DNA from: Anaerolineaceae bacterium
GTDB taxonomy: Bacteria > Chloroflexota > Anaerolineae > Anaerolineales > Anaerolineaceae
DNA: 14,454 bases
NCBI GenBank assembly: GCA_014860845.1
Contig: JACZIY010000723.1
Span: forward strand, 1-14,454
Direction: 5' to 3'
Part shown: in pieces, positions 1-7,025 of the stretch
Layout: every line of letters begins with the position of its first letter
How positions within the stretch are numbered: the stretch's first letter is position 1
Made by a program: the position numbers and the translations under genes
The notes under the pieces: model-generated
Told to the model about the DNA's origin: nothing
The model's input: the letters and a program-made list of their open reading frames with translations, nothing else
Databases searched by the model: none

Positions 1-281
1 GGAATACTCAATCCTGAAAATCTGGAAATATGACCGAAAAATGTATAAAGTGTAAAAATATAAATATCATTGTTTGATTCTGGAGAATAAGGTAAATCAA
101 ATGCCCACGCCCCTGCATCCCCTAGTTGCATTTTTGCAAAATAGCTATACCCATCAATTGGATTAAAAATTAATCCGGAAAAACCAAGGTCATTGTTCGA
201 TTTGCTGTAGCCAAATATTACAGGAAATAATAAGAAAAAAAGCCAAATAACGAGGACAAAAAGTTTCCATTTTTTCATCAT
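1..281 (-). CDS. Partial polytopic membrane protein, possibly a glycosyltransferase-like family (N-terminus only)
   Basis: The minus-strand frame is open from ATG 281 to the window edge, giving 93 residues and no stop; the C-terminus lies outside. It begins MMKKWKLFVLVIWLFFLLFP, a positively charged start followed by one membrane segment (about residues 6-24). Next comes a segment with NPIDGYSYFAKMQLG and, after a gap, DLPYSPE. From memory, this arrangement (membrane segment, then a DGxSY/AKM stretch and a LPY stretch) resembles large membrane proteins of Anaerolineae annotated as hypothetical or mannosyltransferase-like. I cannot confirm that by search. Two adjacent ATGs (281 and 278) compete as starts. 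No Shine-Dalgarno is visible and a -10-like TATACT sits 5 bases upstream, so the mRNA may be leaderless. The gene is divergent from the zinc-ribbon gene at 373. That it is a real gene is fairly sure; its function is not known. Confidence 0.6.
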   Translation of the reverse strand, partial: MMKKWKLFVLVIWLFFLLFPVIFGYSKSNNDLGFSGLIFNPIDGYSYFAKMQLGDAGAWAFDLPYSPESNNDIYIFTLYTFFGHISRFSGLSI

Positions 282-286
282 TTCGA

Positions 287-315
287 AGTATACAGCAAGC
301 AAAAAGAAAGCACAA
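287..315 (-). promoter_or_regulatory. Candidate promoter of the partial membrane-protein gene
   Basis: On the minus strand, TTGTGC (310-315) and TATACT (287-292) are 17 bases apart. The -10 matches consensus at 5 of 6 and the -35 at 3 of 6. The -10 ends 5 bases before ATG 281 and 8 before ATG 278, so transcription would start at about the start codon. The -35 is weak. Confidence 0.45.
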
Positions 316-336
316 ACATATCATAGCCTGGTTTAC

Positions 337-365
337 TTGCCATTACACCTATCACATTCTATAAT
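337..365 (+). promoter_or_regulatory. Sigma70-type promoter of the zinc-ribbon/NACHT unit
   Basis: TTGCCA (337-342, 5 of 6 to TTGACA), a 17-base spacer, then a perfect TATAAT (360-365). Seven bases separate the -10 from ATG 373, so the predicted transcript starts at or next to the start codon. This argues against the upstream TTG at 337 as a translation start, because that TTG is the first half of the -35 box. Confidence 0.75.
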
Positions 366-372
366 CCCTAAT

Positions 373-1074
373 ATGAATCAAAGAACATTTCTTTACCAAT
401 TACAATTACTGGATCTCGAACTTGATAAAAATGAGAAGAGATTATCGGAAATCAGAGGAATCATTTCTTATTCCGATGATGTGAAAAAAATTGAACAGAC
501 AATTTCTGAAATAGAAGCTGAAAAAAAAACATGGCAACAAAAATTAAGTAAGATTTCAGGTGAAGCCCAAATCATTCAGGAAAAATCACATAAAAGTGAA
601 CAGTCACTGTATGACGGATCGATTAAAAACCCAAAAGAGTTACAAAATGTGAACACTGAAATTGATTCCTTGAAGAAAAGACTATCAGTGTTAGACGAGC
701 AGCAATTAGTGATTATGTTTTCCATCGAGGAATTGGATGACCAAATTTCCATCAATAAGAAATCATTGAAATCATTAACAAAAGATAAAAATGCTCAAAA
801 AGAAGTTCTCATGAGAGAGATTGAAGAAATTGAAAAATCTAACAACAAACTTGCAATCGATAAGTCCCCAATCTTAACCCAAATAGAGGATGAATTCTTA
901 CGAACGTACGAAAAATTACGAAAATCGAAAAATAAAATCGCGGTTTCATTAATTGTTGATAATGCTTGCTCGATGTGCGGAAATGGACTTCCCCCAATGG
1001 AAGTTCAAAAAGCCAAAAGTTATACTGACGAAATATTCTGCCCGGTTTGTAAACGATTTTTGTATTGTGGATGA
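373..1074 (+). CDS. Coiled-coil protein with C-terminal C4 zinc ribbon (zf-RING_7 / CdsZ-like, DUF164 type)
   Basis: This is a 233-residue cytoplasmic protein. Residues about 10-185 are heptad-rich and highly charged (Lys/Glu), predicting a long antiparallel coiled-coil hairpin. The C-terminus carries a zinc ribbon with C199-x2-C202 and C223-x2-C226, plus a final C232. This is the architecture of the zf-RING_7 family, whose members include chlamydial CdsZ; the molecular role of most members is unclear. I chose ATG 373 over TTG 337 because the family-like N-terminus MNQRTFLYQLQLLDLELDK begins there and because 337 lies inside the promoter. There is no Shine-Dalgarno, consistent with a leaderless message. 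Only 5 bases separate its stop from the NACHT ATG, so the two are almost certainly co-transcribed and probably translationally coupled. The two proteins may work together, but that is inference from spacing only. Confidence 0.85.
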   Translation: MNQRTFLYQLQLLDLELDKNEKRLSEIRGIISYSDDVKKIEQTISEIEAEKKTWQQKLSKISGEAQIIQEKSHKSEQSLYDGSIKNPKELQNVNTEIDSLKKRLSVLDEQQLVIMFSIEELDDQISINKKSLKSLTKDKNAQKEVLMREIEEIEKSNNKLAIDKSPILTQIEDEFLRTYEKLRKSKNKIAVSLIVDNACSMCGNGLPPMEVQKAKSYTDEIFCPVCKRFLYCG

Positions 1075-1079
1075 TCTGA

Positions 1080-3476
1080 ATGTTCAATTGGCTAAATAAT
1101 TTTCAACTTGAAAGAATCTCTTTTTTCTTAGGGTTCTTGAGTGCCACAATACTTTGGTTTGTTATTTCAAAATTTAAAATCTGGGTTCCTGAAATTAAAA
1201 CGTATATTCAAAAATTAGTTAAGAATCTTAAGTCACAACACACATCAGGGATACAAAACGCTATAAAAAATGAAGCTTATTCAAGAGCTCAATCTAACCA
1301 TTTAGCGAAAAGTTTGTTTTTCCTGGATGAAATCATAATCGAGCCCTTGCTTCTCGCTCAACCCAGGACGATTCAAGAAGACGAAAATGCATTTTTTGAA
1401 AGTGAAATAGCTTCAACTGTCCCTTTTACACCAGATTTTCCTCTCCTTAGCAGAAATTTCAATGTTCCTAGAATTTCTATAACAGATGCTGGCCAAAAAA
1501 ATGCGGATTTGGTTATTTGTGGTATGCCAGGATCAGGTAAAACTGTTGCCTTAGCATATTTAGTCTCATGTCTGGCGCGAAACGATCCAAAATGTGGATT
1601 ACTGTCAACAAAAATCCCATTCTATATAAATGTCCATGATACTGATGTTTTTTCTCAACCAGAACAATCAATTTTTGATATGCTCTATAAAGCACTTTCT
1701 CCCAAACTGCCTTCAACCGTTTTACCCAGACTCGTAAAATATTTTCAAGAATGTTTTGAAGAAAACAAAGCAATTTTAATCATCGATGCACTGGATGAAT
1801 TACACCCTGTCGAATTTGACAAATTTGTTGGATTTATTAAGAAAGTCAAACAAATTTATCCAAACCTCCAAATTATTATTTCATCAACACCTTTATATCT
1901 GGGGGAACTGCTGACATTAAACTTCTCACCTTTATTTTTGTCCGCCTGGTCCAATCAGCAGATAACCAATTTTTATTCAAATTGGAATCGACTCTGGAAA
2001 CTGGAAATATTAAAGAACAATATATCGGATGATATTACTACATCCAATACACTTATTTTAAATTGGGCTTCTTCAAATCTGAGACCATTAACTCCACTTG
2101 AATACACTTTTCATATTTGGGGAGCATTAGCCGGGGACTTATGTGGATCCAGTGTTCTGGATATGTATCAGACATACTTAAAAAGAATTGTTGCCACCAA
2201 AGAAACGTATGATTTGGCAATCTCATTGGCAAGTGATTTGGTCAAGAATAAAAGTTGTACCATTAATTCTTCTGAACAAAAAAATGAGGGTTTTAATAAA
2301 CTAGTCCAATCGGAATTAATTCGACCGACAAGTACTGGTAAATTTATTTTCAACCATTCAGAATTAATTGGTTATTTAGCCAGTTTGTCCCAAAACCAAA
2401 ATCCAATTTCAGAATTGAATCAAATGGATCTGAAATGGCCTGCAAATTATGCCTATTTGGGTTTCTATTCTTCGCAAGATTCGAAAAGTGAATGGTTATC
2501 ACCAATTATCTCAAAAGAGTTATCCCAATTCCCCTTCAATTTTCTCTGTATCAGTCCCTGGTTAAAAATATCAAATAAGAACTTAATTTGGCGAGTTAAT
2601 TACATAAAACAATTGGTAAAAATTATTCAGGATAACAATCAAAATTTCGCTACTCGGTTAAGAGCCATAGCAGGATTAGTTTACTCAAACGATAATAGCC
2701 TACCGGTTTTTTTCCAGCAATTATTATCACACAATGATAATTCGCTCAAAGTATTGGCAACTTATGCCATTAGTTGTACGAGTAGAGATAATTCCCACAT
2801 CAATGACCTTATTTCACTATCACAAAATGCCCCAGCTAAAATTCAAAAAAATATTTGTCTGGCTCTTTCGATCTTCGAGGAAGAAAAGGCAGTTCATGAA
2901 CTTGCTAGAATATTATTGAATGGCGAGGAGAATGTCAGACAACTCGTTGCTGAATGCCTGGCTTTCAACCCTTCTATCGGCTCCGAAATCTTACAGGACG
3001 CGGTAACCATGGATGATATTGTGGTCAGAAGATCTGCAATTAATGGATTGGTGAAATTGAATAATTTATGGGCTATCCAAACTTTAAAGAATTTGATGAT
3101 CCAGGATAGCCAGTGGGTCGTAAGAAATTCAGCTACGCAAGCGCTTGAATATTTAGAAGCGGCGAATCCATTTATACCTGACCGAAAATTTCCATTGAGC
3201 GAAACTCCCTGGTTAATAGAATTTGCTGGAAATCAAAACCTTGGAGTTTCAATCGATCAATCTGTTGCTCCTATATTGTTTTTAGCTCTGGGGTCACAAA
3301 ATAAGAAAGATATCCTTAAAGCATTAATGTTATCCACACAGGATGCCAACCAGGAAACTATTTCGAAGATGATTGATATTGCCACAGCGTCACCGGATCA
3401 AATGTTGGTCAACGAGATATTTATTACTTTATATTTGTTATTAAATTCAAAAACTGATGGAGAAAAAACAATTTAA
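1080..3476 (+). CDS. Membrane-anchored NACHT-family (STAND) NTPase with C-terminal HEAT repeats
   Basis: A 798-residue protein. One N-terminal membrane segment (about residues 13-31) is followed by K31 and K33, which suggests that the bulk is cytoplasmic. Residues about 140-330 form a NACHT-like P-loop domain. Walker A is GMPGSGKT (148-155). Walker B is AILIIDALDEL (231-241) with the paired acidic DALDE typical of NACHT. A later IIISSTP stretch lies where many NACHT proteins read TSRP, so the usual sensor arginine appears to be missing. Residues about 520-700 hold roughly five HEAT-like helical repeats, for example VRRSAINGLVKL and VRNSATQALEYL. NACHT proteins are signal-responsive ATPases; some bacterial members act in phage defence, with repeats as sensors. 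No effector domain is recognisable here unless the membrane segment serves as one. There is no clear Shine-Dalgarno, so it is probably coupled to the zinc-ribbon gene. Architecture is solid; biological role is unknown. Confidence 0.82.
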   Translation: MFNWLNNFQLERISFFLGFLSATILWFVISKFKIWVPEIKTYIQKLVKNLKSQHTSGIQNAIKNEAYSRAQSNHLAKSLFFLDEIIIEPLLLAQPRTIQEDENAFFESEIASTVPFTPDFPLLSRNFNVPRISITDAGQKNADLVICGMPGSGKTVALAYLVSCLARNDPKCGLLSTKIPFYINVHDTDVFSQPEQSIFDMLYKALSPKLPSTVLPRLVKYFQECFEENKAILIIDALDELHPVEFDKFVGFIKKVKQIYPNLQIIISSTPLYLGELLTLNFSPLFLSAWSNQQITNFYSNWNRLWKLEILKNNISDDITTSNTLILNWASSNLRPLTPLEYTFHIWGALAGDLCGSSVLDMYQTYLKRIVATKETYDLAISLASDLVKNKSCTINSSEQKNEGFNKLVQSELIRPTSTGKFIFNHSELIGYLASLSQNQNPISELNQMDLKWPANYAYLGFYSSQDSKSEWLSPIISKELSQFPFNFLCISPWLKISNKNLIWRVNYIKQLVKIIQDNNQNFATRLRAIAGLVYSNDNSLPVFFQQLLSHNDNSLKVLATYAISCTSRDNSHINDLISLSQNAPAKIQKNICLALSIFEEEKAVHELARILLNGEENVRQLVAECLAFNPSIGSEILQDAVTMDDIVVRRSAINGLVKLNNLWAIQTLKNLMIQDSQWVVRNSATQALEYLEAANPFIPDRKFPLSETPWLIEFAGNQNLGVSIDQSVAPILFLALGSQNKKDILKALMLSTQDANQETISKMIDIATASPDQMLVNEIFITLYLLLNSKTDGEKTI

Positions 3477-3480
3477 TTGT
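3463..3480 (-). terminator. Weak AT-only hairpin plus U-run, candidate terminator of the yggT operon
   Basis: ACAATTTAATTGT (3468-3480) is a near-perfect palindrome overlapping the NACHT stop codon (3474-3476). Read on the minus strand it is followed by a run of T from the A-run at 3463-3468, giving a small hairpin then U5-6 about 30 bases after the yggT stop. The stem has only one G-C pair, so efficiency is doubtful. Confidence 0.35.
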
Positions 3481-3507
3481 GAAATTCCCCATTTTCCAGG
3501 TTAATTC

Positions 3508-3768
3508 TTACAATGACGCAAAAATGGTTACCAATAGAAATTCAATTATTTGAATACCAATCAACAATACAATAGGGCTGAAATCAAACATACCAATCAT
3601 TGGCATTCTATTTCGAATCGGAGCCAGCAAAGGTTCAACAATTCGATCAATGGTTTGTCTTATCGGATGATAGGGAGACAAAAAATAACTCAACAAAACT
3701 TTCGCAATTACCAATAATGAAAATATATTTGCAGCAATTCTTACCAATACTATTAAAAAATCAAACAT
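3508..3768 (-). CDS. yggT: YggT family integral membrane protein
   Basis: An 86-residue protein with two hydrophobic segments (about residues 4-28 and 60-83). Between them lies the family's amphipathic stretch SPYHPIRQTIDRIVEPLLAP, which contains the characteristic NP/HP-x-R and EPLLxPIR elements. Length is normal for a single-repeat YggT (CCB3/YlmG-like) protein. The family is membrane-embedded. It has been linked to cell division and envelope functions in bacteria and to cytochrome b6 maturation in plastids, but no biochemical activity is established. It is the last gene of the operon, with its start 14 bases after the yggS stop. A clear Shine-Dalgarno (GAGGGAAGA) directly precedes ATG 3768. 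The yggS-yggT order is widely conserved (ylmE-ylmG in Gram-positives), which supports both calls. Confidence 0.9.
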   Translation of the reverse strand: MFDFLIVLVRIAANIFSLLVIAKVLLSYFLSPYHPIRQTIDRIVEPLLAPIRNRMPMIGMFDFSPIVLLIGIQIIEFLLVTIFASL

Positions 3769-3782
3769 TCTTCCCTCTTTAT

Positions 3783-4502
3783 TTATTTTTCTCTGGATCC
3801 CATGATGGCGGTACCGATTCTTATCATGGTTGCCCCTTCAGCAATTGCCATTTTAAAATCATGACTTGTTCCCATTGAGTATTCTTGAATTAATAATTCA
3901 TGAAAATTGGATTGTAAATACTCGCCCAATTCACGTAATTTGTTAAAATGGAGTCTGGATTCTGCTTCATTAGTTGTAAAAGGGGGCATTGTCATTAGTC
4001 CTTGAACATCCAAATTGGAGCAATTCAATACTTCTGCCACTTCACCAATTATTGAAGACCAGTTCTTTCTGTTTGAAGCATCCCAACCATATTTGCTGTC
4101 TTCACCCCCGACATTAAATTGAAGTAATACAGGAATTTTTTTACCTAAGTCCATTAATTGGCGATTTAACCGTTTGGCGAGTTTTACGCTATCCAATGAA
4201 TGTAGCATTGAAAATTCATCTATCACAAGTTGGGATCTTCGGCTTTGAAGGTGTCCAATCATGTGCCATTCCAGATCTTCAGGCAAATTGGTTAATATAT
4301 TTTTCTTTTCTCTGGTTTCTTCCGGATAGTTTTCTCCCAGGTAGCGCGCACCAGCAGCAATTACTTGCTCAATCTTCTCGCTGGTTTGACTTTTCGTGAC
4401 AACGATAAGTTTTACTGATTCTCTTTCCCTTTTGAACAAATTACAATAAGAATCAATCTCATCTATTACTTTCTTAAAATTCCTGTCGATGGAGTAATCC
4501 AT
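3783..4502 (-). CDS. yggS: YggS/PLPBP family pyridoxal-phosphate homeostasis protein
   Basis: A 239-residue cytoplasmic protein with the fold of alanine racemase domain I. The PLP-binding lysine is K37 in LIVVTKSQ. The family signatures GENYPEE, HMIGHLQSRR and GLMTMPPF follow in order. The C-terminal phosphate-binding region reads SMGTSHDFKMAIAEGATMIR. Family members bind PLP without known catalysis and balance B6 vitamers and amino-acid pools. The usual GMSxD here is GTSHD, a mild departure. The start is ATG 4502, preceded by AGGA only 3 bases away. It lies 5 bases after the pgeF stop, and this pgeF-yggS-yggT order resembles the ylmD-ylmE-ylmG order found near division genes in Gram-positives. 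No ftsZ is visible in the window. Confidence 0.93.
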   Translation of the reverse strand: MDYSIDRNFKKVIDEIDSYCNLFKRERESVKLIVVTKSQTSEKIEQVIAAGARYLGENYPEETREKKNILTNLPEDLEWHMIGHLQSRRSQLVIDEFSMLHSLDSVKLAKRLNRQLMDLGKKIPVLLQFNVGGEDSKYGWDASNRKNWSSIIGEVAEVLNCSNLDVQGLMTMPPFTTNEAESRLHFNKLRELGEYLQSNFHELLIQEYSMGTSHDFKMAIAEGATMIRIGTAIMGSREK

Positions 4503-4507
4503 AAATC

Positions 4508-5290
4508 CTACTTTAGACCCATAAACACGCCAAACCTGCCTGATTTTTGACCTTCTACTCTATACGAATACCACTCATCCAAATTACAGGCTGTGCACAT
4601 GCCAGCTACCTCAATATTTTTTACACCTGATTGGAGCAATAATAATTCGTTTGATTTCCATAAATCAAAATATGTCTTGCCATTTTTTGAAATCAACACA
4701 TCAGTTTGAATGTCCCTTAATTTATCTTCAACTTCAAAAATTACATTATTTCCAACTTCGTAATGATGAGGACCAATCGAAGGTCCAATTCCAGCAAGAA
4801 TTTCTTTAGGATCACTTGAAAACGTGTCGATTAAATAATTGATAGTATTTTGAACAATCCTTTTCACAGTCCCTTGCCACCCTGCATGAATAATCCCAAC
4901 GATATTCTTTTTAGGATCATAAATCAAAATAGGCACACAGTCTGCAAATTGCATGAACAATGAGACGTTTGTGGAGTCCGTCAAAATAGCATCCGCTTGT
5001 TCATGCTTGTTACCTGACTTTCTCGGAAAGTTCGTAAACTTCACTTTATTACTATGAACTTGCCAGACATCGTATATCGATTCAAGTGATTTATCAAAAA
5101 CCTGAAAAATTCTCTTTCGGTTTTCTACTACATTCTCCCGGGTGTCTCCTGCTGTTTCGCCCACATTTAAACTTGAAAAGGAATCGGGACTGATACCACC
5201 TAATCGAGTAAAAATTCCATGATTGACTTTCTCATTAGGAAAACTTTCGAACGTGAAATATCTCAGCTTCCCGAAATCATTAGATATCAT
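4508..5290 (-). CDS. pgeF: Peptidoglycan editing factor PgeF / YfiH-YlmD (multi-copper polyphenol oxidase-like, LACC1 family)
   Basis: A 260-residue protein. The three metal or catalytic residues of the family are present: H79 in VWQVHS, C118 in QFADCVP and H135 in GIIHAGWQG. The later signatures GIGPSIGPHHYEVG, C232/C235 and YSYRVEGQKSGRFG are also present, so the domain is complete. In E. coli, PgeF removes L-Ser wrongly attached to the UDP-MurNAc precursor. Related LACC1/YlmD proteins process purine nucleosides. The substrate here cannot be told from sequence, but a neighbouring peptidoglycan crosslinking enzyme in the same operon favours a wall-related role. The start ATG 5290 follows the DUF2085 stop by 3 bases; an AGGG lies about 9-12 bases upstream. 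No truncation or odd residues seen. Confidence 0.92.
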   Translation of the reverse strand: MISNDFGKLRYFTFESFPNEKVNHGIFTRLGGISPDSFSSLNVGETAGDTRENVVENRKRIFQVFDKSLESIYDVWQVHSNKVKFTNFPRKSGNKHEQADAILTDSTNVSLFMQFADCVPILIYDPKKNIVGIIHAGWQGTVKRIVQNTINYLIDTFSSDPKEILAGIGPSIGPHHYEVGNNVIFEVEDKLRDIQTDVLISKNGKTYFDLWKSNELLLLQSGVKNIEVAGMCTACNLDEWYSYRVEGQKSGRFGVFMGLK

Positions 5291-5293
5291 ATA

Positions 5294-6292
5294 TTAATTC
5301 CCTAATGATTTAATGTATTTTATTTTTTCAGTGATAATTGTTCTGGTTTCGGCCATACTTTCTTCAATCAAAGGGAATAAATACCATGCTGTAAAAAAAC
5401 CAAATAATGAACCGGTAATAGTCCTCAGGGTTGGATTACTTTCACGTACAGGTAGCCAATCCGGCAACGAACTCGCCAATCCTGGTAGTTGGGAAAAACC
5501 ATCAAACCCAATCGGAACCAGTGCAATGATTACCCAGATATACCATTTTATTGATTTAATCTTTCTGCCTGATAAAGCAAATAGTAAGCCAAAAAATAAC
5601 ATACTTGCGTAAATGGCTATATCGCGTTGACATAATGCAACTTTATATCCGGTAAAATCATTTCCTTTAAATTTTTGTGCTTCGCGAATGTTGATCACTG
5701 GTTGATTTGAAATTTCTTCGTAGGTAATTACCCCCTCAATACCTGCAGCGGATCTGGGATAATATGCTTGTTCTCCAAAAATAAACCAGGACCTGAAGGC
5801 TAATTGGTGACAAAGTGGTTTATAAACCGTGTAAATAATATTTGCAGGTAATTCAGCCCCAGCTCTTAGAAAGTATGGTGCCAAAAAAGGTAACCCAACA
5901 TAGAGAGATAAAAAGAAAATCATTAACCAAATATAGCTTTTAGATAACCATAATGAGACTTTATCTAAATTAGTAATTCTTCTTCCTGCTTCAATCCTTT
6001 GTTGATATTTATCATCCCCCACTTCGGTTAATTGTCTTTCTCTATCCTTGGCAGCAAGTATAGTCATTTTCAAGTTGGATTCAAATATTTCTCCGGATAG
6101 AGTATAAGGACCGACTTTTAAATAAGGTGATACTTCTGCATATTTTTTAATCAAATCCTCAGAGTCTGAAATATCAATTAATTGAAAATTAAAATCAATC
6201 TCTGAATTTAATTTTTCTAACATATTAGAAATTTGATGTTGTTGTTCAGTATTGTTAATATAAGCAACGACGTTTACCAATCTTCTCTCCAA
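5294..6292 (-). CDS. DUF2085 membrane protein with N-terminal glutaredoxin-like domain lacking CxxC
   Basis: A 332-residue protein. Residues about 5-80 look like a thioredoxin/glutaredoxin fold (beta start VNVVAYIN, later KYAEVSPYLKVGPYTLSGEI in place of the cis-Pro segment), but the CxxC is replaced by NNTEQ, so the domain is probably not redox-active. Residues about 115-310 are a DUF2085 membrane domain with about four membrane segments (118-142, 225-241, 250-267, 290-308). Its conserved elements are C161-H162-Q in PLCHQLAFRSW, C221 in CQRDIAIY, DGFSQ (264-268) and RESNPTLR (283-290). DUF2085 function is unknown. The listed start is TTG 6292. TTG 6280 has a better Shine-Dalgarno (GGAG, 6 bases) and may be the real start, giving 328 residues; there is no ATG option. 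It lies 6 bases downstream of ccdA, so a link to thiol or electron transfer is tempting but unproven. Confidence 0.85.
   Translation of the reverse strand: MERRLVNVVAYINNTEQQHQISNMLEKLNSEIDFNFQLIDISDSEDLIKKYAEVSPYLKVGPYTLSGEIFESNLKMTILAAKDRERQLTEVGDDKYQQRIEAGRRITNLDKVSLWLSKSYIWLMIFFLSLYVGLPFLAPYFLRAGAELPANIIYTVYKPLCHQLAFRSWFIFGEQAYYPRSAAGIEGVITYEEISNQPVINIREAQKFKGNDFTGYKVALCQRDIAIYASMLFFGLLFALSGRKIKSIKWYIWVIIALVPIGFDGFSQLPGLASSLPDWLPVRESNPTLRTITGSLFGFFTAWYLFPLIEESMAETRTIITEKIKYIKSLGN
6287..6290 (-). promoter_or_regulatory. Shine-Dalgarno favouring TTG 6280 as the start of the DUF2085 gene
   Basis: GGAG on the minus strand ends 6 bases before TTG 6280, which is in frame with and 12 bases downstream of TTG 6292. 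The upstream TTG has only AGG 5 bases before it. Both starts keep the whole recognisable domain. Confidence 0.45.
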
Positions 6293-6298
6293 TTCAAC

Positions 6299-7018
6299 CT
6301 ATAAACCAAAATCCACAAAGAAACCGAATCTATTCAATGTTTCCAAAGTTCCAAAAAATAACATCCCACCAATGACGATTAAAATAACACCCATAATAAT
6401 CTCAACATAACGCATGGTTTTGCTGTACTTTTGAATGATTTTTGTAACCCAGCCAATTCCTAGCGCAGCTAAAAGAAATGGAATTGCCAATCCTGCAGAA
6501 TAGGCAGTTAATAATTTCATGCCTTCAAGAATTGATCCACCACCGACCGCCAGGGTCAGGATGGCTCCTAAAACAGGACCGACACAAGGCGACCAACCAG
6601 CAGAAAAGAATATTCCCATTAATGCGGAAGATAAATAAGTCCTGTTTTTCTGGGCTTTATTTTGAATTCGTAAATCATATTCCAAAAATGGAATTCGTAA
6701 TATCCCCGTCATTTGCAATCCAAAAACAATCACGATCAATCCACCTATTTTGGCTAACAACCAGCGCAAATTGTACAAAAGACCACCGAGTGCTGAAGCG
6801 GTGGCGCCCAAAGAAATAAAAACCAGACTGAATCCTAATACAAAGGCGATACCATGTGTGAAGGTCTCCCATCTGAACTGTTGCGATTCAGAAGATTTAA
6901 GAACCGCAAGAGAACGTCCACTGAGATAGCTGATATAAGCTGGTACCAACGAAAACACACACGGAGATAAAAATGATGCTAATCCTGCTAAAAATGCTAA
7001 CCCTAACGTTATATCCAT
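6299..7018 (-). CDS. ccdA: CcdA-type thiol:disulfide interchange membrane protein
   Basis: A 239-residue protein with about six membrane segments, the usual size for CcdA, the minimal homologue of the DsbD membrane core. The two redox cysteines sit in the expected motifs: C20 in ASFLSPCVFSLVPAYISYLSG and C145 in SAGWSPCVGPVLGAIL. CcdA takes electrons from cytoplasmic thioredoxin and passes them across the membrane to an extracytoplasmic thiol protein, classically for cytochrome c maturation (via ResA/CcmG). No cytochrome c assembly gene and no CxxC thioredoxin partner is present in this window. Instead it follows a Cys-dependent L,D-transpeptidase by 7 bases. Start ATG 7018 has a Shine-Dalgarno (GAGG, about 5-8 bases upstream) that overlaps the end of the upstream gene. 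Confidence 0.93.
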   Translation of the reverse strand: MDITLGLAFLAGLASFLSPCVFSLVPAYISYLSGRSLAVLKSSESQQFRWETFTHGIAFVLGFSLVFISLGATASALGGLLYNLRWLLAKIGGLIVIVFGLQMTGILRIPFLEYDLRIQNKAQKNRTYLSSALMGIFFSAGWSPCVGPVLGAILTLAVGGGSILEGMKLLTAYSAGLAIPFLLAALGIGWVTKIIQKYSKTMRYVEIIMGVILIVIGGMLFFGTLETLNRFGFFVDFGL

Positions 7019-7025
7019 TTACACC

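Noticed and set aside
337..372. TTG 337 as the start of the zinc-ribbon protein
   Set aside because: It lies in the -35 box of a near-perfect promoter and the extra 12 residues are unlike the family N-terminus; ATG 373 fits better.
1080..3476. A full anti-phage defence island around the NACHT gene
   Set aside because: The neighbours are housekeeping or envelope genes with no toxin, nuclease, reverse transcriptase, integrase or composition shift visible, so only a possible defence role is noted.
6650..6705. Short repeated GAATTCGTAA words within ccdA
   Set aside because: They encode ordinary residues (RIPF and LRIQN regions) and are too short and too few to be a repeat element.
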